A stretch of 64,000 bases of DNA from Cristatella mucedo (lineage: Eukaryota > Bryozoa > Phylactolaemata > Cristatellidae). The DNA lies in the NCBI GenBank assembly GCA_009760855.2, contig WPIO01000022.1, positions 489,001-553,000 of the forward strand, given 5' to 3'. Positions 26,101 through 39,800 of this stretch are shown here, one piece after another. Position 1 is the first letter of the stretch. Each line of letters starts with the position of its first letter. The notes below the pieces were generated by a model that saw nothing but the letters and a program-made list of their open reading frames with translations, made no database searches and was not told the DNA's origin. A program made the translations under genes and the position numbers.

Positions 26101-29100
26101 TGTGGGTGATGCGACCCGAAAACATGTGGGCCGGGCAAACACTCTCTCTACTTCTTCCGTGGAAACCGTGGAAACCTCGTGTGGCTACCAGCCTCGTGGC
26201 TTCCTTGCTCTCATAAGGCTACTCGTCTTCCTGCAGCAGGGGAGGGGGAGGGGACTGGGCTTATAGAGATGATGATTAGGGGCATGTCGGCAGAACCACT
26301 TTAATGCGTTTATCCAGACGAGGGTTGCCAGTTTTTTTGATGGGTCTAAAAAACCTATGGGATGGCATTATGCCGTGCAAGCAGGTGCATCGGTTTTATT
26401 TCAAACGTGCCTAGAGACCGTGCGAAGCATCGAGCCTTCGGCGTTATCGGGCTCTCTAGCAATGGAGTATGCCTAGTTAATTTTTTCGGGAAGGGTCAAA
26501 GAGCCTTTCATTGCAGATGGCGAGTTGTTTCCCCTATGAGGGGGCATCGGTTTGCTGCTTCGGTTGCTCCCAAATGGTGGCTTTCAGTTGCTGTTTAGAT
26601 CTGACCCAAAGAGGCTTCCGTACAACACAGCTTCGGTACAGTGCCACTCAAAAAGAAACGCTCTCTAAAAATGGGATATGGCCATCTTTTTTAGAGATTG
26701 CTATATGGCCCTTTCAGGCGATGCTCTTTGCAGTGCAGATTTGGTTCTGTTCCTTGAAAGGCTTATCAAACTAAAATTATTTCTCCGGACCACAGGTTAA
26801 GATCAATGAGTGAAAAATTCGCCAAGAAGCTGAACAGGCCGTAGAAAGCGTTTTGGAACAGTTTCGTTGCAGTGGGTCCAGCATTCTGGGCAATCACAAG
26901 GCTGAAATTTATGAGCAGCTAGTTCAGGCTGTCACAAAGAGCCATGTCAAATTGGGATACGAAATGTCCCTCATTCTATCATTGATGCTCGTCTTTAGTT
27001 TTATGGACTTTAAAAACGGTTTCCAAGACTGTAAAACGAAAACATTATAGGGGACTATGTGTTTACCGACTTCTTCGAAAACGTAATTTGCATTACAGCC
27101 GGAATTCGAGAGCATTTTTTTGAACCCTTTTGATTGGTCATTTGTGTATGAATTCAGAGTAACTACATGGTAAAATAATTCGCTTGCTGTTCTTTTTGAC
27201 CAAATCTAACTAAACTTTCACTTAACGACCACATAAGCTCCACTATTAAGCCCACCGACATTCAGCTACGCACCATCATAAAAATTCGAGCCCACTTTCA
27301 TGAGGAGACCTCAGTCAACCTTGTCCGTGCATTCGTGACAGTGATTGCCAGGCACAATCTAGGCTTTCACTTCTATGCAGATGACACTCAGTTGTACCTT
27401 TGCTTTGATCCCTCCCAACCCTCGAGCATGTCGAATTCTCTCAGCTTCCTTGCTGCATGTATAGATGACATCCGCCTATGGATAGCAGCAAACTTTCTTA
27501 AATTGAATGATGATTAAGCCAACTTACTAGTTATGGGCAAAACAGGTGTGATTCAAAAATTGAAAAGGTTAACGCTCGAAATCGGCTCTGCCAGCATATC
27601 TCCTGTTGAATCTGCACGAAATCTGGGTCCTTTTCCAATGCAACCTTTCATCAGACGACCACATAAGCATCACTGTCAAGTCTGCCTACTTTCAGCTATA
27701 ATAATAAGATAATACTAGCTGATTTAACTTTTTTTTGTATAGCGACAGAAGTGCCTTTACGGCTATCACCACTGCTTGTAGCAGCGATACAGAATCACCC
27801 ACCGCAGGATTCGAACCCACGACCTCGGGATCGAGGTTGTGAAAAGCAACCGCCTTACCTAGTGTGCCATCACGGGCTGATAACATTTCTAAAATTCGGG
27901 CTTCGTGAGACAAGGATACCACATCTAAAGTAGTCCATGCATTTGTGACATCCTGCCTCAACTTCTGTTACTCACTGCTTGCTGGTCTACCGGCCTGTGC
28001 AATCACACGCTTGCAGTTGGTTCGAAACTTCTCACTCACTTTCAGGTCCCTTCATTCTTTGGCTCCAGCCTACCTATCAGATCTATTCCCCCACCAGGTT
28101 AAGCATCGTACCACCCACTTTTCGGAATCTAATCCTTTACCTATACCTCGTCCGAACCTCAAATCCTTTCAAGACCCTGCTTTTAGTTCGTATGCTCCAC
28201 AAAGCCTGGAACTCACTTCCGACTTTTGTCACGATATCTGCTTACTTTACCACATTCAAAAAGAAACTGAAAACGCATCTATTTATCACCGCATTTAGTG
28301 ACTCCACGTTATTCGTCCTTTATGTGCTTGTGCGTGCTGATACTGTGCATGCTGCCACTAACCATACTTGGATGCTGAGCCTGGGCATGCCACGCCTATT
28401 ATTATCTTAATCGCATTGAGATAGGTTTGTGACTTAGGTGAATGTGCGGTTTCGGTGACTCGCAAGTTCACTAGCGTATCTCTTACGACGCAGAGCAGCA
28501 GTAGCAGCAGCTTTTGATGCAAGCAGCCGCCGACCAGGGGTCAGAGGTTAGGCAAGACAAATTGGATCCCTTGAGAGAGCAGTGGCCATTTTGTAATGCC
28601 TAGACCCCCTAAAACATCCTCTTGCGAAAGAAAGTTTAAATGGTTGGTTCAAACTGACGAGATATTTTTATTCCGTACATCAAAGTTCGTACAATATCGG
28701 GTCGGGGTGGTGGGAATTTTTGTAAGCTTTCCTTAGACGGATGCACATCGCTGAGATCAGGCAGTGGTCCAGCCTGCAGTGCTAAGCAACAGCAGCAGCA
28801 TCGAACGTACAAAGAGCCGGTTGGACTACAGATGAGCTTCATCAATCGATCCTGGGGAGGTTTTTAATGCTTTCAAACCTGGCACATAAGGCCGATAATG
28901 AATCCGCGTACCCGGTACAGCCCGAGGCTACCATTTCTCTGAACTTCGAAGGTGAAATGGTTTTCTGCCCCAACTAATCACAAAAGCATGTCTCCTGCCC
29001 TGTACTCGTGTGGCCCGAGCCAGAGTGCAGGCCCAAACGTTCCAAGGCGCACTGTCTCTTAGCGGTTATTGGCGTTGAGAATATAAGCGCCTAGAGAGAG

Positions 29101-32100
29101 ATTAAGTTCTCTGAGGGTGCTTTATCAAGTGAATTATTATTATTATTATTATTATTATAAGACAGTCCCGTGGCATAAGGTATGTTGATGGCATGGCATG
29201 AGGAATGTTGAGACAGAACGATTATTTCTTCTGACGCCTGGCCATAACTAGCTGTTCACTTGTACAAGTGGCTCACTCTGGTTTGGCCCTGGGGTTAAGG
29301 TGCTCACTTTTAATGACCCCGAGGTCAAGGTGCTCACCTTTGTGGTCGTGGGCACGAGCTCTGCAGCCTATGCAAAGTGCCTAGGTAGAGATTGAGTTCT
29401 CTTAGGGTGCTATGCAGATGAATCGTATTTTTTTATCACTGTGCAGCAGCCATCTTGTCATACTCTATCGGTTTCTGCTTGGTCTAACGGGACAATATTA
29501 TTCTGTGTTCCCTGTGCCAAAGCGACCTTGACAAGACGAAATCCCCAGCCTCGCTGTCAAGTCTGTCTGCTTTCAGCTACGCAACATTTGGGCTCTTTTA
29601 GATAATGATACCGTAGCCAAGTTAGTCAATGCAGTATCTCATCGCATGTCTTCCTGACTGTGCAATAGACCCCTTACATATCATGCAGAACTCGGCCACC
29701 AGGCTTTTCTGCCGTGAACATTGCAACTGCCACATTGCGCCAGATGTCTCTCTGATTCGCGAAAATTCGCCATCGAGCAGCACATCGCCAAGGTTCTGTC
29801 ACTCACCTTTGATTTCCCACATTCTCTTGCTTCGGCTTACGTATTTGAAATACTTACTCCTCAGGTTTCTCCTAATCCTACCAGCTTCTTTGACACCGGT
29901 TATCTAGCTGTGTGCCCCAAGTCTATCTCGAAAAAACACTTTGACTACCGTGCTTGATTCCAGTTTCTGTTTACACAAAGCCCGGAGCTCGGATCCCGAT
30001 TCACATCATGCCTCATCCTTCGACTTGTTAAAAGTGAATCTCAAAGTCTGCCTATTCCACGTAGGACTTACTCCACGTGAGTTTATCTTAACGTGACTAT
30101 GCTGGCTGCAATTGTGTATGCTCTCTATGATGCACTTATGCTTTAGGAAATTGTGCATGCTATTATCTATCATTAGCCAGTTTTTTATATTTTGCTTTCC
30201 AGCCTACATGAAGTGCCTAGAAAAAGATTTAGTTGTCTTTGGACACTAAGCAAATACACTATCGTTATTACTGTTATTCTGTGCACTTCTCCTGAAAAAA
30301 TTTCTTTGCACCTCTACTGTGAAGCGTCTTAGTAGCTCGGCGAGTCTCGTGGCAGGTGCTGTACAAGATCCTGTTGGTTGGGCCTTGTGTATGACCTTGA
30401 CTCCAAAGCTCAAAATATGTGCTCTAAGAAAACCATTGACATGGTAATTTCTTCACGAGTTCAGCCTTCCATCGAGTGTACTCAAATCGTCTGATCTGGC
30501 TCATATTCGTGAACTGGTTTGCAGACAATTTTTACCATCGAAGCTCATACTTTTTTGCTGTCAATGCAGCTGTTCTACTGGTTGGTTAGCTAGCTAGCTA
30601 GGTAGCTCCCTTCTCCACGGTTCCAAGACGAGCCGCTGACGTCCGAACTCTTGCCAACCTTGGCGAGGACATCGCTTAACCTTTCCCTTCAATGATATCT
30701 CTGGTGTATGAGGCCAGCCAAGCCCTTTTCTCAAACACATCTAACATGTCCAGAAACTGTATTGCATGTCAAGCTTGTGCATACATGGGATACGTGATGT
30801 ATTTTCAAGAAAATTGCCTTTACATTTTGTTACCTGACCTGAAGCTCCACCCCTACGACTGCTGACAAATATTTACGATTCCATATCAATACTGCTTTCT
30901 TGCTGCTGCTAAGTCAAACGGAATTGTGCCGTCAATGGTTTTCCCAACTCAACGTTAGTGCCTTCTTTCTGTAAAGCCCTTTCAAATTGCTGCCATTAGC
31001 GTGAGATTAAACCTTATTGACTGGCACGGCCTGGGGGATACTTTTCATTTTGGCATCTAACATCAACAAACAAATAAATCTGATTTTTTTGTAACGAGCG
31101 ACAACTAACAGATGAAAGTTGCAAATTGAGCCGCTTAGTGCTGTGTGCTTTGTAAGCTGCTTTTGGCACAGCAACTCCTCACTTTTCGGCTGGCCATGCT
31201 GCATCTCTGGTCGTTTACTGCAGTGGTCCATATGTCTCAGTGTGTATGATGATTCTTCACCTGTCATTCAGTTAGTAAGTCAGTGGGATGCCATGCATCT
31301 TAACTCGAAATTGTCACGAGGACCCCCCCCCCCATATGCAATATGCACGTTTAGCACTTAAGCTCCACTAGTCATTTATTCTGCCGAGGCTGCATTTGCT
31401 GCTGTCACTGCTGCAGTGAGTGGATGTGTTCTCGGCTGCCATTCTGATTTTGATGTCCAGAAACGTCAAGCTGAGCAGCCGAGATAGCAAATGCCTACTT
31501 GTCCCAATAGAAAAAAAAGCTCTGCCAAGCCTGTGGCTCTGATGTTATGAGAGATATACGGTATACCTTTAGAGATATACCTTTTCCTATCAGCCCACCG
31601 AAAACCTTAGGACCGTCACTGACTCGTATCGTTTAGTGGCACTTCCATGTGTCATTACATTTATGCTAGGATTGTGATGTTTCACAAGACGACCAACATG
31701 GAACCCGCGAATTGCTGTGACGAGGATCAGCTCATCCATGCTCTCTTGATTTGAAACGGACCGATTAGGCTGCTGCAAGATCAGGCGCATAAGGCATCCA
31801 GCTCCTCCCCAGCATGCTTCGTGGCATTAATGGCTGAGGGAAATCGAATCTTCTTGCTTGCATCGATTAGCGACTCCTCCTACTGTTGTCGATATATTAG
31901 TGACACTTCTACCTACCTATCATCGCCTAACCCCTCCATTTATAGGCCTTGTTGGTGACTCCGGAACGGCTGCAAGCACCCTAACGATGTTCAAGTAGAA
32001 CGTGTAGTGCACACACTCGTGTTAAACTCCTGAGCACCGCCTCGTCTACTGATATTACATGTTCGGCATACTGGCATTTTCGCTTATCGCACATCGGCCA

Positions 32101-32558
32101 AAGTCTTGCAAAGTCTTGCTGTCTGTTGCTCCAAAATGTATTGCCTGTATCATCTATTGCACAGTGGTAGTTAGCTCTAACTGAGATCTTGCTGGTCAGT
32201 TAGGATCCGACTTCGACCTCGGCCATCCGTTGTCTGAACATGTCTGGTGAGTGCAGCCCTGTAGGTCTTTCAAATCTAACTATTAGCTTTTCTTTATCAG
32301 GGCCCGTTTATAGCTTGGCCTCTAAATTATGTAGGGGTAAATAAATCATAAAGAATTAATGACAGGTCAAGGAATAATTGAAGCAACATTTAAATGTTTG
32401 CTTCCACGTACTTTATACAAGCACACACCATATACCCCATCATTATTTCAATATTGATCGTATGGAAAACGCTATCGAGTTTGCTTCGCCATTGTGATGC
32501 AATTGTGATCAAGCCTCGAATCGATTTAGAGATTCTCTCTCTCTCTCTCCTTCCCTCT

Positions 32559-32640
<82 letters not shown>

Positions 32641-35600
32641 GGCTTCCTGGTTATGCCACTTCCTTTCAGCAGCCTGCCTATTCGACCTCTGTGTTCCTCC
32701 AGTTAGCTCCCGAACCATCCGTCCCTCAACATCCAGCATCACCATCAGCTATATAACGTTGCTGAAATTCGGGCTTGCTTAGGCAGTGAGGCTGCAGCCA
32801 AATTAGTCCACGCATTTGTGACATGCCAGCTCGACTTCTGTAGCTCATTGCTTGCTTGCCCAATCAGGTGCCTACAGTTGGTGCAAAACTGCAGCTAGGC
32901 TTGTCTGTCGTGACTGTTGCAGCTGCCACATCATGCCACTACTTGCCGACCTCCAATGGCTCCCACTAGCAGCATTTCAATGCTCTTTAGTTCGTATGCT
33001 CACAAAGCTTGGAACTCCCTCCCGACTGATGTCACGATATCCTCTGACTCAACGACATTTAAAAAAAGAGTTGAAATAAACCTGTTTATCACATCACTTA
33101 GTGGGTCCTTATGATTCGTCCTTTGTTTGCTTGTGCATGCTGACACTGTGAATACTACCACTAACCTTATTTTGTTGACACAGTGCATGTCACCTCTAAC
33201 CATACTATGCTTGTTGACATTCTGCATGCTACCATTTAATTATGCTTCCTGTATTAAGTTTTCTGAGATTGCTATACAAATGTAGTTTTATTGTTATCTA
33301 GTCGCCTTCCATCTAAATCAGCTCACTCTTCGCACTAAATTAAAAAAATTGGTAATAGAACCTTCGGCTCCTGTGCACCAAAAGTCTAGGAGCTTGGCAC
33401 CAGTCCGTGGTTTTTGTATTCTCCTGCAGCCAGTTATAAAACGCCTGGATGGAGATTAAGTTCTCTCTAGCCGCTATAGAAATGGCTTAGTATTGGTACT
33501 GTAATAATTGATCTATAATCTGAGCGTCTTTACCTACAGAATCTCTGATCTAGGAATAGCTGCATAAGGCTAATGGGCTCCCAAAGCCTGGAACTCCCTC
33601 CCGACCTGCGTCAGAACATCCCCTGACCTGCCCACATTTAAAAGGAACTTAAAAACACACCTATTTAGGACAGCATTTAATGGGTCCCTGTGATTCGTCC
33701 TTGATGTGCTTATGCGTGCTGACACTGTGCATGCTGCCACTAACCACATTTGCATGCTGACCCTCTGCATGTCACCCCTAACCATATTATTCATTTTGTT
33801 TATTTTTCAAGCATGATTTTACTTGCCATTCAATTGCATTTTTCCCTTTGCAGCAAATGTAAAGTGCCTAGAAAGAGATTAAGTTCTCTGAGGGTGCTTT
33901 ATCAAGTGCATTATTATTATTAGAATTATTATTGTTATCGGCTTCATGGCCCCCTTTTCCATAAGCAGCGACTGCATGCATGTTGTAACCCACAGCTCTC
34001 GCATACTCACCGAAACCCTGGTTTAGGCTACCATGGTCAGTGGGGAAATATAAGGTTGAGGAAAAGGTTAGTGGGCCTTTTTTTAAGAATTATTTATTAA
34101 TTTATTTAAAAAATAATTATTATTTATTAAGATAACCATTTCAACATGGCGCACGAAATTTTTCCCCTCGATCTTATAGATATTCATTTGATCCAGATAC
34201 ATTGTTTTGCATAAGGTTCTACTTAATACTAAAGGTGCCTAAGTAGACTGTCAGCACCCAGTGCAATGCTCCCGGTGCACTTCACTAGCATAATCACAGC
34301 ACGAGGCACCAATCCGCAGCCTTATTGGACACAGTAGAGCATGCAGTGGTGCTAGTTGCAGAGACCTGCTTGCAGCATTAACATAGTAAGCAACATCATC
34401 GCTATCAATTATGCTGACAAAGCTCGTCTGCACGGGGTCTACCGCTATTGGCACATAAACGAGGGGAAATTTAGGTAGCGGCCAAACGTTGCAATTTTCA
34501 AAGACGTAGATCTTAAGGTAGCTCAGTTTATATTCTTAGCCAATTTTCCTTAAAAATTTTCGACCACCACTAAGATTGTTTCTCGCGGTCTGGCGACCAG
34601 TGTAACTGGCACACATTAAAAATACAGACGCGATTATTGGCAGGGAATAAATTAATTTTGCAAATGCCTTTTTCTTGAAATTGGCCTCGTATTTTGTTAT
34701 GGCCACCTGGATGCAGTTTGATTTTGTGGCCACCGAGCTCTGTGTAGGTCTCTGGTTTCAGCTGGAGTCGACAACTATGTTATGCAAAACAAGACAGTTA
34801 GTAATAATAATAAGAATGCACTTGATAAAGCGCCCTCGGAGAACTCAATGTCTTTCTAGGCACTTTACATTTGCTGCAAAGGGAAACGCGATTGAATGGT
34901 GAGTTATATCACGCTTGATAAACATGAACAGCATGGTTAGGGGTGACATGCACAGGGTCAGCATGCAAATGTGGTTAGTGGCAGCATGCACAGTGTCAGC
35001 ATGCATAAGCACGTGAAGGACGAATCACAGGGACCCACTAAATGCTGTCTTAAATAGGTGTGCTTTTAAGTTCTTTTTAAATGTGGTCAAGTCAGGGGAT
35101 GTTCTGACGCAAGTCGGGAGGAAGTTCCAGGCTTTGGGAGCATACGAACTAAATGCACGGTCTCCAAAGGATTTCGAGGTTTATACGAGGTATCGGTAAA
35201 CAGTTGGTTTCCGAAAAGCAGGTGGTACGATGCTTGGCCTGGTGGGGGGAGTAGATCTGAGAGATAGGCTGGAGCCAAAGAATGAAGGGACCTAAAAGTG
35301 AGCGACAAGACCTTGAAGTCGATCCGTTGCTTGACTGGTAGCCAGTGCAAGTCGGCAAGAAGTGGTGTGATGTGGCAGTTGCGACGCTCACGACAGACAA
35401 GCCTAGCTGCAGACTTGTGCACTATCTGTAATCGCCTGATTGCACATGCCGGTAGGCCAGAGAGCAGTGAGTTGCAGAAATCAAGACGGGATGTTACAAA
35501 TGCATGGACCAACTTAGACGTGGTATCCATATCTAAACAAGCCCAAATTTTAGCAATGTTATGTAGCTGAAGGCAGGCAGCCTTGACAGTGGAGCTGATG

Positions 35601-36839
35601 TGATCGTCTAACGAGAGGTCACTTTGAAACATGACACCTAAATTTCGAGCTGATTCAACAAGAGATATGCTGGCAGAGCCAATTTTAAGAGTCAGCCTTT
35701 CCAATTTCTGAATCACGCTGGGTTTGCCCATAACTAGTAAGTTAGTTTTATCATCGTTTAGTTTTAGAAAATATGCTGCCATCCACGTGTGGATGTCATC
35801 AATACATGCAGCAAGTGAGTTGAGAGAATTCGAGGTGCTCGAAGGCTGGGAGGGGTCAACGTAAAGGTACAACTGAGTGTCATCCGCATAGAAGTGAATG
35901 CCTAGATTGTGCTTGGCAATCACTTCAGCAAGAGGGAGAGTATAAACCGTGAAAAGAACCGGACCTAGCACGGAGCCCTGAGGTACCCCATATTTCAGAG
36001 GTACCTCGGATGATCTTTGTCCATTCACATCAATACTCTGGAGTCTCCCACTGAGATAGGACCTGCTATGGTTTCCCGACCAAAATGGTCTTATCTGTTA
36101 GCCGGGTCTAATAATTTGAATATGATGACGTTCGAATATTCCTCCTTTGCTGGATCTCTTTAGAGGGTAGTTCTTTTTTAAATCCATGGATACTTTCTCA
36201 TACTTCAATTGTGACTGCAATCAGATATCATCGTACCTAGCTTTGTTGCTTGATGTCGACACCACCTGGGCAAATATCTGGTTATCCCTTTAAAGCGGAC
36301 TTTGTCATTCATATAGCTTCAGAACAACCTTAGCGGCTACAACTCCCGCCTGCAGTGAGCAACAAAGGATTGCCTGCTGAGGGACTCGAACCCATGACCT
36401 GGGTCGTGAAATGAATGCGTTTGACTCTGAGGTCAATATCCGGTTGCTAACACGTACAATATACTTGAAGGCAGCCCTGCTAAACGACCCGGCTTATATT
36501 TTAGCTCCTAAATACACACCAACCGTCGACCGGGGACTGACTGCCAGAAACAGGAGTTCTGCCTCCTTCCTGTAGCTATACCGAAATCTTTGGGTCTCGG
36601 ATCCAGTGCTCTCACCGATCGATATTTCACCGCTCTCCTTTATGTGTGTCAACGGAGGGCTGTAAAGCCTTGACTTTAAATTGCCACTTACGTGCTCGAG
36701 CCGAATCCAGGCATACTGCTCGAATGGATGTGTAATTACCAATTAGGGGCAAAGCTGCACTATTATGTCTGCTGTGGTCGGTCATCCTAGAGCGTATCGG
36801 TTGTACGACTTTCGCTAATTGAGCTTGTCATTTAAGTAT

Positions 36840-36899
<60 letters not shown>

Positions 36900-39800
36900 C
36901 GCGGTAGATTACTAGGGTTCACGTTATAGATTCAACTATCTTTTGTGCGCACCATTCGGCAAGGAGAAAAAATTCAAATACCCGTAAGCTGACAAAGGTA
37001 AGAAGTGTTACCCTGTTTATAGTAAACCGTGAAATTCGGCAGATTTAGTTTTAGCGATTTGGAGGCGATTCCGCTTACCGGGCGTTTGCGTCCAGCGATA
37101 ATAAACGGCATCATATATCGTTTAAAATAACGGAGGTCCCTTACTAATTACAAAGTGATGAGTTCGTGGACGCTATCATACGATGTGAGCACGGCTTAAA
37201 GTACACCGCCGTGCTAGATGTCGTTTGATGACGCAGCTTTAATGCAGCTGGCGCCTTCCAAGTGGTAGTGCTGCGGTGGCAAAACTTTTTCTTTGGGCGT
37301 CTACACCTGTTTGGACGTACAGGTGTATAAGTTTTTATGTGTGCATACTTGTAACTAGTTCGTTAGTCTTACGCGGTACCGAAACAATTTACCGAAATGG
37401 TGGCTGGATGAAGACACTCAGCCAACCGCCAGCACCGTATAGTCGAGCTACTATCGTGCTTTCACGGAGTAGTCGCCGGGCTAATTGTTCGCGATTCCGG
37501 AGGCTTAGGGTAATTGTTTGGGTTTAAAGGTTAAAAAAGGTCAAAGGAGCATCGTCAGAATTCGGTAAAACTCCTGCGTAGATTAAGCCATATTAATAGG
37601 CGTGTGGAATAACCTACCTGTATCGCACAACTTCAGGCCCGGTTTCCGGCGGGCGGGCGGGCGTGCGGGCGGGCGGTGTGTGTGTAGCAGGTTACCCTTT
37701 ACACGGGCGGGCGCTCTCGTCCGGCGAGCGTTAATAATAGCGTAGCCCGATGTATCCCTTCACCCGGCGATGGGTGGGGGGTGAGGGAGGAGAAGGGCCA
37801 AGAATAAACGCGGGCCACTGGCTGGCTGCCCGCTGTACGAGACAAAGCGGTGCGTCGCGTGCTCGTGCGCTCCGACTGCTGGCTTGACAGGATCTGCAGG
37901 GTCCATCTTATTTTTAGATGGGCTAAAGAAGTAATTCTCGGGAGACATACTATCCAAGGAACCTGCCGTGGCCAGCGGCGGTATCTTTGGTTTCCAGCCT
38001 CGGGCGTTCTGAGTAACGACGTCTGCTCTTTAGTCTGGTCCAAAGAGATGTTGCGGCAAGCAACTTCAGACTTCCGCTATATTTGGCCGCACATATTTCT
38101 CTTCAGGCGATAAGGCGATAATGTAATGTAATAATGTATCTCCGTCTGTAACTCCACAAAGTCATAAAGACCGTGTGGGTGTTACGCGGGAGAATTTTGT
38201 AAAGCGCACTCACAGCCTGAGCGGCTTTCGGTACGCATTCGGTAGCCAACAGACTTCGTCTCACGCAACAAAGAGAAAGTGGGAAGCACAGCAGAGTCAG
38301 GAGAGCAGTTGAGGTAGTGTGTAGCATGGAAGTAGCAGCTCAGGACCGCTGAAAAGGATTAGCCATAGTCGGCAGCTGGAGAGTAGTTGTCGTTGAGACA
38401 TCTGTACAGCACCGTAAGAGAACTGAACGAACGTCTTACTAGGCACTTTACAAATGTGGCAACGGAAGCATGGCTGGCAATTGGTTATGGCATGATAATC
38501 GGTTATGGCATGGGCTGGACGATTTGCAAGTAGCAAGTCGCAGAAATTGAGACGGAATGTCAGCAGTCGAAGGACCAACTTGGATGCGGTGTCTGTCTAA
38601 GAAGGCCCGAATTCCTGCAATGATACGTAGCCGAAATTAGGCAGACTTGACCACGAGCTGACGTGGTCGGCTAGTGAAAAGTCATTTGGGAACAGGACGT
38701 CCAGGTTTCGTGCAGATGCCAGCGGAGATATGCTGGCAGAGATGATTTTGATTGATCAATTTTCGGTTTTTTGAGTAACGCTGCGGTTGCCCTTAATTAG
38801 TAACTCGTATTTATCTTCATTCAATTTTGATTGTTTATATCCAATTGCAAATGTCAGCAGTACATGCAGCAAGGGGAATAAGAGATTTGACAGGCTGGAG
38901 GGTTGGGAGAGGAGAAATGCGTAGGCTGTGTGTTATCTGCATCAAATTGAAAGCCTAGATTGTGCTTAACAATCATATCGGCAAGAGGGAGAGTATAAAC
39001 TGTGAAGAGAAGCGGACCGAGCACAGAGCCCTGAGATACCCCGTACTTTAGCGGTTCTTCCGATGACATTTGTCCGTTCACATCAATACTCTCTCTGTAT
39101 TCTACCACGGAGCTAGGACTTGAACCAATGTCATGCGGTGTCAGTGATGCCTAGGCGAGATGAGAGGCGCTCGAGAAAGACTTGGTGATCAATAGAATCA
39201 AACGCTGCCGAGAGATCAAGCAAAACAAGCAGGCTGCTCCCAAGTCTGCATTCCTGAGAATTTCGGTATACACCAGAAGCAATGCTTCCTATGTGGAGTG
39301 ATTAGCTCTAAAAAGCATACTAGAACTTACTTAGTAGTTTTGAAATTTTAATGTAAGAGTTTAGCTGGTCTGCCCCTTCTTGCTCCAGTGTCTGGTAGTT
39401 ACACCAGTAGGGAGACTGACCAGAAGCTCTCTTGGTCTAGTTTCGCTTTCGTAACGAGCGGCCTAACAGCAGCCTTTTTGAAAGGTGCAGGGACAAGATT
39501 CGAGGCTAAGGACATATTTGTTCTGTTACTTTGATGACGCTAGCTAGACTTTCGGGGCAACACGATTGCCACCTGCAGGGTCAGATCTGCTTCTAGAGGA
39601 GGCTGTTTTTGTTTTATCTACCGATACATATTTAATTTTGTTCTGCTCTATGCTACAAAGGGCAGCCATGCTTTTTAAGCATCAGCACGAACATAACGCA
39701 CACCTCCAGGGCCTGTTGCGCTCCAGAAGTACAACGGGGATTAGAGTTCAGCCAACGATATATTGAAACTTTGACATTCTAAATCAACAAGACTGTGGTA

